Below, piece after piece: positions 9,268 to 20,193 of a stretch of DNA of 33,145 nucleotides. The stretch is from Baffinella frigidus (taxonomy: Eukaryota > Cryptophyceae > Cryptomonadales > Baffinellaceae). The position numbers were made by a program, and so were the translations under genes. Within the stretch, counting starts at the first letter, position 1; each line of letters opens with the position of its first letter. Under the pieces are notes generated by a model. The model had not been told where the DNA came from and ran no database searches. It saw nothing but the letters and a program-made list of their open reading frames with translations. The stretch is taken from the NCBI GenBank assembly GCA_026770585.1, contig MU646636.1:114578-147722 (forward strand), in the 5' to 3' direction.

Positions 9268-10086
9268 TTAGGTTTTTAATTTCGAGCCCTCTCTGGACGC
9301 CTTAAGTTTACGGTCCGACGTCATAAGTTCAATAAAAGTCTCTTCCCAAGGAAGGAAGGCCCTGCTTTCGCTCTGCTGTTGCTCTTGGCGGCCGCTGTCC
9401 GGGTTGGTGCACTGCAGCAGCCGGACAGCTCCGTGGTCCCGCTGCTCAAGCGCCAGCCGCTCCAGCACGCTCGCCTGAAGAGATGGAACATATCTAGCAT
9501 TCTGGCGGGACGCGCGCTGAATCGTGCATAGTGATGGACCAGGTGTGGGACGGGGAGCACATTCTCACGCCCGGCGATTGCGCCGTGCATGGAACTTCGA
9601 GGATGAGGGGTCGGAGGTGGGGCCTCTGCGATTAAAGGGCTCCTTGTGAGTCCAACCCTGAACCAGAGATGACAAGGAGAGCTTGCGAGCGAGAGGGTAG
9701 CATGAGCAGGAGCAAGAGAGCAAAAGGGACTGATGCGGAGGGGGATGGGGGTGCAGAACGCCATGATGTGGCGTTCGCCAGGAGATTCATGTCTGAGATT
9801 CCTGTGAGGGATGCGATGATGCAAAATGCAACTAAACCACCCTGCACCCTACACCCTACACCCTAATCCCTGAACCCTACACCCTGAACCCTTCGGGAAT
9901 GTGTGACGCTCTTTGGCCGCTGTCAGACAACAACTCTCGGGGTCCTACTGATTGTAACTGCTCGATACAAGTCGGCCTGAGGAAACGAAGTTAGTAAATC
10001 ACTTTGGAGCCATGGTGGACCTTGTGGATTGGCGTGGAGAGGGTGTTGGAGGTCTCGTGCAGCTGCATTCGGTTCATCTTCTCGTA
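9268..10086 (-). CDS. Unrecognised gene, 3' exons only
   Basis: Tentative exons on the minus strand: 10086-10021 (reads YEKMNRMQLHETSNTLSTPI), 9976-9935 (ADLYRAVTISRTPR), 9625-9569 (RPHLRPLILEVPCTAQSPG) and 9474-9268 (starts ASVLERLALEQRDHG, ends with TAA). All boundaries are AG/GT and all are phase 0, so the reading frame runs through without a stop. Exon 9625-9569 ends at a strong GTGAGA donor. The last exon is Gln/Ser/Glu-rich in the middle. I do not recognise a family. The 5' end is not found; an inverted-repeat element at 10153-10290 lies just upstream. The gap to the TRAF-like start codon at 8971 is 297 bp in the same orientation. The weak point is that the small middle exons rest only on splice-site and phase logic. 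Confidence 0.4.
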
Positions 10087-10152
10087 CTGCAGCGTCCCCT
10101 CCTCCCAACCCAAGCCCCTAACACCCTACCCCTTCACCCTTAACCGCGCCAT

Positions 10153-10290
10153 CTAGCTCTGTCGCAGTCTATTTTGTCTCACCAATTTGGTGAGCCCGGG
10201 TTCTTTTCCGCTCCAAAGTTGACGAATTTGTACCACAAAATATGCATGCCAATTTGATAATAGTCGGTCAACCCGAGTGAGGCAGAGCTC
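10153..10290. mobile_element. MITE-like element, family A
   Basis: Starts CTAGCTCTGTCGCAGTC and ends GAGTGAGGCAGAGCTC, imperfect terminal inverted repeats. The internal AAAGTTGACGAATTTGTACC is shared with other members. About 138 bp, non-coding. Confidence 0.85.
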
Positions 10291-11418
10291 GATCCTAGTG
10301 GTTGCATGGTGAGAGACCCTGCCCCCTTTTCCAGGTGCTGACCATGTTTTTCTGGCCCGCATGGAACGTCTTGTGTGATCCTGCTTTCGGCCTACGTGCC
10401 ACAATCTCTTAACAGCCCGCGTGCCAGTCCTGCGATAAAGACCGCACCCACGTGCCTCGTGTGCCGCTGTGCCATTGTCGGAGGGTGCACCTTCCTCACT
10501 TTCTTGATGCGGGCCTTGGAAACTGAGCTTATGAGGAAGGAAAGAGAGGTCGTGCCGCATCAGTGCACCTTCCCTGTCGCCGCGCGGTCCCTCCTTGAGT
10601 TTCTGGGGGAGAGCATCTCGGCGAAGATGCCTGCATACCGGGCCATACCGATGCGTCTTCGCGGCATTTGCCCTGGGGTTTGCCTTCCTCGCGGGGAGGC
10701 ACGGGGGGTTGCCACCAAGAGAAGCACACAGTGCATCTCTTGTGGGTTTGCATCCCTGCCTGGGCAAGCTTCGTCAGCTTCTGAACTTGCGAGTGGGGGG
10801 GTTCGGGATGAGCTACCGTGGGTGGACGTCTCTAGGTCCTGCTTGGACGAAGGTTTGGTGGGGGCACCCATGATGCTAATAATGAAGGTCTGTCTGCAAC
10901 GTGGTGGACTGGAGATCTGCGGGGTGGTCAAGTTGATGGCTTCTATTTCAATGAAGGACCTCTTCTCTCCGATGTGTGTGATCTCTTTTGTTTGGGCAAA
11001 ACGTGTCAGTTCAAGATGATCTCTCGGCCCGGTGCAGGAGAGCTCTCTGGACTTCAATCTTGCCCCCAGCCCAAGTGAAACATCTGGATTCCCCGGAATT
11101 CTCCCAGCTAGCTCGAAGAATTGGCAGACAATTTGCTAATTCGGGTCATATCTCCTACCCCTTCATTTACATTTTATCGGCAGAAACGTCGTTTCAATTT
11201 TCATTTACGATCGCACACTGGTGCACCCTTCCGAAAAGAAAGACTTTGATTACTACTAGCACCGCCGCCATGTATGTACCCCCACCGAGGCTGTGTCTGA
11301 GCAGGGACGACGAGAGAGGTCGTGTGCACTCTCAAACCATCAAGAGCTTGAGAGGAGTGAGAGGAGTGGTGCGCGCCTCGGGCGCCTTGCGCAGGTCCTT
11401 CCCCCTGGCACACTCCAC
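10291..11418. other. Intergenic region without recognised gene
   Basis: No heptamer repeats. A 214-codon open frame (10375-11019, plus) has no recognisable motif and competes with open frames on the other strand. The dispersed-repeat block at 11215-11312 (GCCGCCATGTATGTACCCCC) is shared with 6938-6990. Confidence 0.5.
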
Positions 11419-11419
11419 A

Positions 11420-11562
11420 CAGCGGGCTACAAAGGGGTTTTCGGCCCGAATCGGGCCGAGACTCCGAAACCATATTCGTAGGAACCCCCGTATGTCCCTA
11501 CGGTATTACCCACCGTGGATGCCATGGTTCAGTATTCACAAAACCCCTTCTTACTCCGCTGC
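11420..11562. mobile_element. MITE-like element, family C
   Basis: Left end CAGCGGGCTACAAAGGGGTT and right end AACCCCTTCTTACTCCGCTG are inverted. The internal CGTAGGAAC..CCCTACGGTATTACCCACCGT is shared with 32655-32781. Confidence 0.85.
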
Positions 11563-11609
11563 GTAGTTTCGAGGGCCTGAAAAGGGTTCGAGAAAGTTTG
11601 AAAACCCCA

Positions 11610-11785
11610 CTCGACAATACTGGAGCACCCAATTTAAATCCGGGGGTCATTTATAAGTCGGCCACTGTGTGATATTTTTTATTCAAACATCCGGTTTTGG
11701 CCACGTTCCCTCCGCATAAGGCGGTGACTGTTACAAACCCTTACAGCCCCACATGTAAACAGGGTGCTGCAGCGTTCTGGAGTGG
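11610..11785. mobile_element. MITE-like element, family B (reverse copy)
   Basis: Left end CTCGACAATACTGGAGCACC, right end AGGGTGCTGCAGCGTTCTGG, with CAATTTAAATCCG and ACATGTAAACAGGG matching the ends of 24861-25045 in inverse order. Confidence 0.85.
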
Positions 11786-12095
11786 AACGCGGACAGGCTA
11801 GGAAATATCCCGTATGCGGCGATAGGGTCGCCTGAGACCCTTGGGCAAGCTCCTCGCACAGAGGCACTGCGAGAGATTCGTTGGATACACCCGCACTACA
11901 GGGGCGCCTCGCTCATAAGGAGCGGTCCCCTCCCCTAGGACCACCGTAGGGCCATAGATAGGCCTACTAGAGGGTCTTAGGCGGATGCGCCTCCTTGTGG
12001 GAGAGGTAACCCTGCACAGGCGTATCTCTAGCAGCACATAACCACCCCGAAGGTGGGTGGGGGAGAGCAACGTCTCGCCCACTCGGACGAGCTAC
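11786..12095. other. SMC6 3' flank
   Basis: No heptamer repeats, no gene recognised. GC-balanced unique sequence that probably contains the SMC6 3' UTR. Confidence 0.5.
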
Positions 12096-15000
12096 CTACA
12101 CCGCAGAGGAGGCCTCGACGACGGGGACAATGTTGAGGGTCTGCTGTCCGCGCTCGATCGGGCGCATCAGATGCTTTTTGATGTCACGGTCGTTGTCCGA
12201 GATCAGTCTGGTTGAAGGTTTGGGGGTTTGGGGTTTGGGGTTTGGGGTTTGGGGTTTAGGGTTAGGGTGTAGGGTGTTGGGTGTAGGGTGCAGGTTTGAG
12301 GGTTTAGGTTTCAGGGTTTAGGGTTTAGGGTTTAGGGTTTAGGGTTTAGGGTTCAGGGTGTATGGCTTAGGGTATGGGGTTTAGGGCTTATGGTTTGGGG
12401 TTTGGGGTTCAGGGTTCAGAGTGCAAGGTGCATAATTCAGAGTACAGGGTGAAGGGCTTTTTGTTGGTTTGGGGTTTGGGGTTCAGGGTTCAGAGTGCAT
12501 GGTGCATAATTTAGAGTACAGGGTTTAGGACTTTCTGTTGAGGGCGAACGGTTTATGGCTCAGCTTTGGTTCAGGTTTTAGGGTTTAGGGATTGGCGTTA
12601 ACTGTTTTGGGTTCAGGGTTCAGGGCTTAGTGTCGAGGACAAAGGAATTATGGTTCAAGCGTGGAGTTTAGGGTTTGGGGTTTCGGGCTCGGGGTTTGGA
12701 GTTGAGGGTTGAAGGTTTAATGTTTACTTGATCGAGTTGGGCGTGATGATGACACACTGCGTCGGGTACAGCTTGAGGACCTGAGTTCAGGGTTCAGGGT
12801 TCAGGGTTTAGGGTTCAGAGCTTACGGACTCACAAATTTGGTTTGGGACGTGTGGTCGCACCCGGGCCCGGAGCCTGGGCCCGGGCTCCAACGTTGACGA
12901 ATTTGCGCAGCACACCCAACTTGTCAACCTGAGAATAGTCTGACAGTCAACCCGAGAGAGGCAGTCTCGCGCGAGAGAAAGTCTGGCGTCCAAGGCATGT
13001 CGCGTGTGGAGGAGCGGGAAACCCCAAACCCTAAACCCTAAACACTAAACCCTAAACACCAAACCCTAAACCCTGAACCATTAACCATTAACCCTAAACC
13101 CTCAACCCGAACACCTTGACGAGCATATCGAGAGCCACGGTGCGGTTCGCGTCATCCATGAAGACCTGGGAAAACAACCTTGCCACTTAGCAGCCACCGC
13201 CGACTTCGGGAATCGCTCCAAACTTGATTCTCACCCGGGAAACCAGCCAAAAGTGTAGAATATCTCCCGGAAATCCGGGAGAGTAGGGCATCGGTGGCTG
13301 CTAAGTGGGCGGTTATCCATTCGTTCCGATGGACTTTTGATGAGCCCAGCTTGGCGGTCAGCAATGTGTTTCGATGTACATTTCGATGAGTTCCTGCAAA
13401 GCCGTCAATCTCAAATTGGTAAACTGCATGCGCGGTTCGCAAAGGCTCCAGAAGGTTCCAGAGGGTTCGAGAAGATTCACGTAGTGTCTAGGATCTGGGG
13501 TCTGGGGTTTGGGGTCTGGAGTCTAGGGTTTAGGGTTGATGGTTTGGGGTGTGGGGTTTGGGGCTTGGTGTTTGGGGTTTGGGGTCTATCCTTTCGGGTT
13601 TGGGGTTTAGAATTTGGGGTTTAGACCTTTCGGTTTTGAGTGTGGGGTTTGGTGTTTGGTGTTTGGTGTTTGGGGTTTGGGGTTTGGGGTTTGGGATTTG
13701 GGATTTGGGGTTTGGGGTTTGGTGTTTGGGGTTTGGGGTTTGGGGTTTGGGGTTGGGGTNNNNNNNNNNNNNNNNNNNNNNNNNNNNNNNNNNNNNNNNN
13801 NNNNNNNNNNNNNNNNNNNNNNNNNNNNNNNNNNNNNNNNNNNNNNNNNNNNNNNNNNNNNNNNNNNNNNNNNNNNNNNNNNNNNNNNNNNNNNNNNNNN
13901 NNNNNNNNNNNNNNNNNNNNNNNNNNNNNNNNNNNNNNNNNNNNNNNNNNNNNNNNNNNNNNNNNNNNNNNNNNNNNNNNNNNTGGGGTGTGGGGTGTAG
14001 GCTGACGTCGAACTCGTCCATGCCGAGGAAGGGCGAATTGGTCGCCTCTTTGAGCGCGAGCACCTGCGCGGGTCGGGTGTCGGATTTCAGGTTTCGGGTT
14101 TCGGGGTTCGGGTTGGGTTCACGTCTTGCAGGGCCCGACACACGAACAAGACGGCGCTAAGGGGGAGCAAGTTTAGGGTTAAGGGTTTAGGGTTGCTGGT
14201 TTCGGTTTCGGGCATAGGGTCTAGGGTGTAGGGTTGAGGGTTTGGGGTTGAGGGGTTTGGGGCTTCGGGTTTAGGGTTGGAGTCCCCATACGACTGGTGA
14301 CCTGCGACAGGACGGCTGAGGAAGATCGATATAAACTAGGGTGGGGGGTCGGCACAGTTGACTAACCCAGGCAGGGTTTGTATCAAGACGATGACTGAAC
14401 CGGACAGTGCTTCTACCGGAGAACACTCTGTTGAGTCAACTACTGCTTGACTTGCGGGATGCACGATGCGTCGGTTAGTCAAGGGTTTAGGGTTTAGGGA
14501 TTAAGGTTTAGGGATTAGGGTTTAGTGATGAGGAGTTAGGGTTGAGGGTGTATGGTCAAGGGTTGAGAGTGTAGGGGTTAGGGCATAGGGGACCATGCAG
14601 AGGGTGATGAAGGAGCGCTCGCCGCCAGAGAGCCGGTCCACCGTCACCTGGGGTCAGGGGTTAGGGTTCAGTGTTAGGCTCAACCTCCAGCCACCAGCCC
14701 TCACACAGTCGACTTGATCCATCGTTTGGGGAGCCTAGCTCTCTCTCAGTCTATTTGGGCGCACCTGCTCGGGAGAGTCGGGGTTCTTGTACGCTTCAGT
14801 GTTGACGGGTTTCTGAGCACGTGTGTATACGGCGGGGGCGGCACCGCGAACCATGTCCAAATCTTTGAGGGCTGCTTCTGTTCCGAGGCGGGCCCGTAAG
14901 GTTTAGGGTCCAGGGTTCAGGGTTGAGGGTTGAGGATTGAGGGTTGAGGATTGAGGGTTGAGGGGTTGGCGTTGAGGGTTTAGGGTTTAGGGTTTAGGGT

Positions 15001-16109
15001 TACGGTTAAGGTTGAGGTTAAGGTTTAGGGTTAGGGAAGGGCTGGGTAGCACCTCATCGCCCCTGCCGTTGGGTTTCTCGTGGCTTCGGGGTTTCACCTT
15101 CAACTGCCCGGAGGGTTAGAAGTTAGGAGTTAGGCTTGGTGTGCGGTTGGGGGTGAGGAGTTAGGAGTGAGGCTTGGTTTAGGACTTGGGAGTAAGGAGT
15201 TAGGCACAGGGCGGCGAAGCAGCCTTGTGATCCACTCTCCCACCAGGGGTACTCCCGAACCCCTGATCCACGACCCCCCCCAAAACATTACCACAATTTT
15301 TTAAACGTAAACCGTGATGGTCATGCGTCCATACACCGGGCTACGAAGAAAAAAATATGGCCGTTGACCAACGTTCCGTTACTGTATCTATTCATTAAAG
15401 CTCCAATAGCTCCAATAGCTCCGTGGGAACACACCTATGTCCCTACACGATTGCCTACCGTAGGGTCCTTTGCATCAGCTGCCATCTGTGTGTCACGACA
15501 ACAATCGAACAATGAAAAACGTTGAATCTAGTGCCTGCATGGTCATTTTTTTGCTATTGTTTCATTCTTTCCGCGTAGCCAACATGAGTGAAACCCGCTG
15601 TATACACACGTGCCAAGAGAATGGGGTTTCAAATCGGTTAGCTACAGAAAAAAAAGGATTGAAACCAGCACCAAACGTTGGCGATGCTGGCAGCCATCAA
15701 CTTTTGCCATTTTGTTGCTGTTTTTTGCAGCCCCAAGCACTTACCAGCATTTCATAGATAGGATAGGATACGCTTGCTGACCCGGTGAACGCGCGCGGTG
15801 AGTGGTTTTAAACCCTAAACTCTGAACCCTGAGCCCTGCACCTGAACCCTGGACCCTAAAACATAGACACTAAACCCTATCTCCTTGATTGTACAGGAGT
15901 CTGTCCGAACTCCTCACCCCACACCAAGTCTAACTAAGCTTTGGTGCGACTGCCCACCTCAAGCCGATGCCACGGCACAAACCCTAAACCCTAATCCCCT
16001 GAGCCCCCAAGTGTTGACATACCTCCATCTCTTTGGTAGCAAAGTTGACGCTTGCTGACCCAGCGAAGGAGCGCTGTGACAGGTTCTTCTCCAAGTAGTA
16101 CCTGAACGC
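12096..16109 (-). CDS. SMC6: SMC6 C-terminal ATPase lobe and stop
   Basis: Exon 16109-16023 reads AFRYYLEKNLSQRSFAGSAS, the SMC6 F...LsqR.f.G segment. Exon 15103-15053 (LKVKPRSHEKPNGRGDE) precedes 14647-14594 (VTVDRLSGGERSFITLCM), which is the ABC signature motif. Exon 14063-14007 ends SPFLGMDEFD, the Walker B with its catalytic Glu, and continues in 13165-13115 as VFMDDANRTVALDMLVK (D-loop). Exon 12780-12728 gives QCVIITPNSI (the H-loop region, without His as is usual in SMC6). Exon 12207-12096 ends PIERGQQTLNIVPVVEASS.. then TAG. All catalytic motifs of this lobe look intact. An exon around 16940-16990 (FFKICKTDRQW in one frame) is likely but its phase does not fit both neighbours. Confidence 0.95.
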
Positions 16110-19094
16110 CTGACACCAGAAGGGCCGCAGGATCCAGGGTTCAGTAGGGGGGTTCAGGGGAAGGGTTCAGTGTCCAGCAGCCCAAGAACGCGCGATGTGT
16201 TCTTCTCAAAATAATACCGGAAACCCTGCGGATAGTTTGACATCGTTACGCGTTTGGTGCCATTGTTAAGCGTTGAATGACATCGTGCAGCATTGATTGA
16301 CATCGTCAAGCGTTTGTCGCCAGAGACCAAGTACAATCTCGCCAGATCAAAGTCCATCTAGCCACCCAGAGAAAATGTTCCTCACCATTCGTACGACGGT
16401 TCCTCCAGAAAAACCTACCGATTATAGTTGTATAGGACTTACTGTACCGAACAAAAAACGCGAAACGTTTTGCATGTAGACCTCTAGGGTTATTGCTGAT
16501 GATGGTTATAGCCATCATATAACCATCATCAGGCTCCAGGGACATCCGTGTGACGGTCTCTTCAGGGCTTTCGACTTGCCTCTGTCGCTTGCCCCGTCCT
16601 ACTTCTAAACCCTCAACCCTAAACCCTAAACCCTCAAACCCCTACAACCCTATAATCCCGACATTTGCAAGTGATTCACACGTTCTGCCCACGAGAAGAT
16701 CCCATGCGGATTTGTTTAATTCAAACTACCTTTTGTCTATCGTAGGGGCAGGTTTTGTGCTATGGTTTAACTATGGCGAGGCCAAGATAGTAAATGCAAC
16801 CCTTGGGGTTAGAAGGAATAAACCATCAACCCTACTCAGGGTCTAGGGAACCCTGCGTAGGGTTTTGGATACCGATTGGCGGACCGTCTTCCTAGCCTTG
16901 CAGAAATTGCGTTAACGTAAACCCCGAGTTTGGTGTCTAGAGTTTGGGGTTGAGGGTACCCATTGGCGATCCGTCTTGCAAATCTTGAAGAAAACTCTGC
17001 GCCGCTTGAATTCTGCGCGGAATTTCTGTTTCCAGAGTTTTGGGTTGAGGGGTTGGGGTTGAAGGTTTGGGGTTTAAGTTTTAGGGACTACGGTCTAGGG
17101 TTTAGGGTTTGTGTTCAACGACTGTCCAGGTGAGCTCGCGGACGATCCCAGTTTAGGGTTTAGGGTTTGGGGTTCAGGGTTGCTCGTCAAGGTTGCAGGT
17201 TTCAGGGTTGTAGGGTTCAGGGTTTAGGGTTTAGAGTTGAGGGTTTAGGGTTTAGAGTTTAGAGTTGAGGGTTTAGGGTTTAGGGTTTGGGTTGAAGGGA
17301 TTGGTGTTTTGGGGGTTTGGGTTTGGGGTTTGGGGTTTGGGGTTTAGGGTTCAGGGTTCAGGGATTGGAGTTTGGAGTTTATGGTTTAGGGTTCAGGGTT
17401 TAGGGTGTAGGGTTTAGGGTTTAGGGTTTAGGGTGTAGGGTGTAGGATTTAGGGATGAGGGTTTAGGTTTTAGGTTTTAGGGTTTAGGGTTTAGGGTTTA
17501 GGGTTTCGGGTTTAGGGTTTAAGGTTTGTGGTTTGGGCCTTATAGCTTGGCGCTAGAGTTTAGAGTTTACTGTGTTGGGTTTACGGTTTAGGGTTTCGGG
17601 ATTGGGTATGAAGGTTCATGGTTTAGGGTCTGGGGTTTAGTATGTAGTGTTTGGGGGTTGGGTTTGAAGTTTAGGGGTTAGGGTTTGGGGTTTATGATGA
17701 GGGTGTACGGTTCAGTGGGGGTTGGGTTTCAAGTTTGGGGGTTTGAGGTTTAGGGTTCAGGGTTCGGATTTTAGGGTCAAGGGTTTATGGTTGAGGGTCT
17801 ACGGTTCAGGTTTCAGGGTCCAAGGTTTAGAGTTTAGGGTTTAGGTTTTAGGGTTGGTGGCTCGGATATTAGGGCCTGTAGTCTAGGGTTTGGGGTTTAG
17901 TGTTTGGGGTTCACCGTTTAGGGTTTGGGGTTTGGGCATTAGGGTTCATTGTTCAGGGTCTGGGCTTTAGTGTTTAGTGTTTGGGGGTTGGGTTTCAATT
18001 TTCGGGTTCAGGGTTTGGGGTTTATGGTTTAGGGTCGGGGGTTCAGTGTTTAGTGTTTAGGGGTTGGTTTTCAAGTTTAGGGGTAAGGGTGGGGGGTTCA
18101 GGGTCGTCACCGTGCTGTAAAAAGAGAGCGTCCTGGCCTGATTTTTCCTGGATTCCTTTTGCGTCTCCTGGTGAAGGGTTTAGGGCGTAGGGTTTAGGGT
18201 TTAGTGTTCAGGGTTTAGGGTGTGTGGTTTATGGTTTAGGGTTTGGGGTTTGGGGTTTAGGGTTTAGGGTTTAGGGTTGCACGAAAACCTGAAGCAGACA
18301 GGTTGGGTTCTGTGAAACGGAATATTTACAGTGGGTGCTTGAAAATTAGGACAATCACCGCCCTAGGGTCCTGCAGTAGTGCCACTCCCAGGAGCATAGG
18401 ACCACCCTGGGGGCGTTGTTATTCTTGAATGTCAAGTACTCCTGTAGCGATCACAAATGCGGATGGTGTTGTTACGGACCCGTCATTGTTTGTCATTTTT
18501 TTGTTGATTTCGCGAAGAGTAGTGAGACTGACGATAGCAGTGGTTTTGAGCATGCGGTGTGGGACACTGGCAACTTGACCAGAAAGGGTAATTCCAAGTT
18601 GGGTGAAGCAAGTGTGATTCGAGGGGCAGAGCCGTCTTATAGCTCAATCTCAGCCTCGTTTGGTATCACTTGTCTGGTAAGACCGGGATGTTTTGCACTC
18701 CCGAGTTGACGGATGTATACGACACACCCAGGCTGTCAACTCAAAGATAGTCAGTGGACCAGACTGAGGGGGGGCTAGGTCATACGTACACGTTGAGCAG
18801 CCACTCGGTGGACTACGAATCTTTCACTTCACCCAGAATCTGAGTGCAACGTGACCAAACGTGTGCTAGAAAAGGCTTTTTGTTAACTTTGAGGAAAGTT
18901 GACTGTTACAAAGAGACTTGTACTGTGTGGGGGGGGGTTCAATAGTAGGGTCAACTTAAGGAGGTCTTACGAATCTGGCGAAGTTGACGGCGAGCGACAC
19001 ATGCTTCTGACTCCTCTTCTTCATTTTTGTGATCGTGTCCCTGGTTCAGGGTTTAGGATTCAGGGTTCAGAGTTTAGGGTTTATGGTTTATGGT

Positions 19095-19161
<67 letters not shown>

Positions 19162-20056
19162 GGTTGAGGGTTGAAGGTTGAAGGTTTGAGAGTGTTGACG
19201 TGGTAGGTTCGTCACTGTTTAGGGGGTTAGGGCTGCAGGATTTTTTACGCGACGATCGCGTTTTCACGCGATCGTGAGTTACATTACTTAGCCTACGCCC
19301 TACAGTCACATTGGTTACAGTCCCATTGCGTACCCTACCCGCTACGCCTCGACGGCCTTTCCAGCCTCTTCAGGGGTCCTGTCAGTATCGATGCGCAATG
19401 CAGAGAGAGGGCGAGAAGTTGGGCGAGAGGGCTCGAGGGAGGGAGGGAGGGAGGGGGAGAGAGAGAGCAAGTGGGAAAGTTTCTGATGCCAGCATCAGCG
19501 AGAGAGAGAGAGAAGGAGAAACCTACACTCCAGGGGGGGGATCTCTCCTCCCCCCCCCCTCCCTTCCGCCCTCCCTCTCTCCCCCACCCTCCCCTCTCTC
19601 TCTCAGGGGGGGGGGGGGCATACGTCTTAGCCTGGAGGGCGCAGTCGGCCTGAGCAGGAGACTTGGCAGTGTCGACGCGCGCCCCGAGCTCCTCGGCCGC
19701 CTTGCTCACCTCCTGCACACAGGTCATCATCCTCCATCATCAGCACAATCTGTACGCGTGTTGCCATTTCCTGGTCTTGTCAGAGGGTTTGAACCAGGAA
19801 GGCTCGAGACAACTGGCGTTTTGTTGAGGCACACAACCGCCTTTTGCGAACAAGTGAAGCACATACGAACAGGTTGTTGCCGGGGCTCACACGAAAGTAC
19901 CTCAGGTGGTTCTCGCTGAACAGGTTATGAAACCCAAATTGGTACGGGGCTTTGGGCATTTTCTGACTGTATCAGAGAGTTTGCACCAGAAAGGCCGAGG
20001 TCTGAAGCCGCAAGGTCCCTGATCTGGCAGCTCAGAATTCTGCTCCAGGTCAGACC

Positions 20057-20088
<32 letters not shown>

Positions 20089-20119
20089 ATCCTCAACCCT
20101 CAACCCTCGACCACCAACC

Positions 20120-20193
<74 letters not shown>

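Noticed and set aside
10375-11019. 214-codon open frame on the plus strand
   Set aside because: No recognisable domain, competing frames on the other strand, and it lies in an element-rich intergenic region. Kept only as a note.
11798-12082. 94-codon minus-strand frame just after SMC6
   Set aside because: It is out of frame with SMC6, follows its stop codon, and has no recognisable motif; probably 3' UTR.
13530-14160. Open frames of 120-203 codons spanning the N run
   Set aside because: They consist of unknown residues and translated heptamer repeat (GVWGLGFG-type).
16250-16545. Minus-strand open frames near 16.3 kb as SMC6 exons
   Set aside because: The sequence is a short internal tandem (GACATCGT..GCGTT) and a hairpin. 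It has no SMC6-like residues apart from the GFRYYFEK copy.
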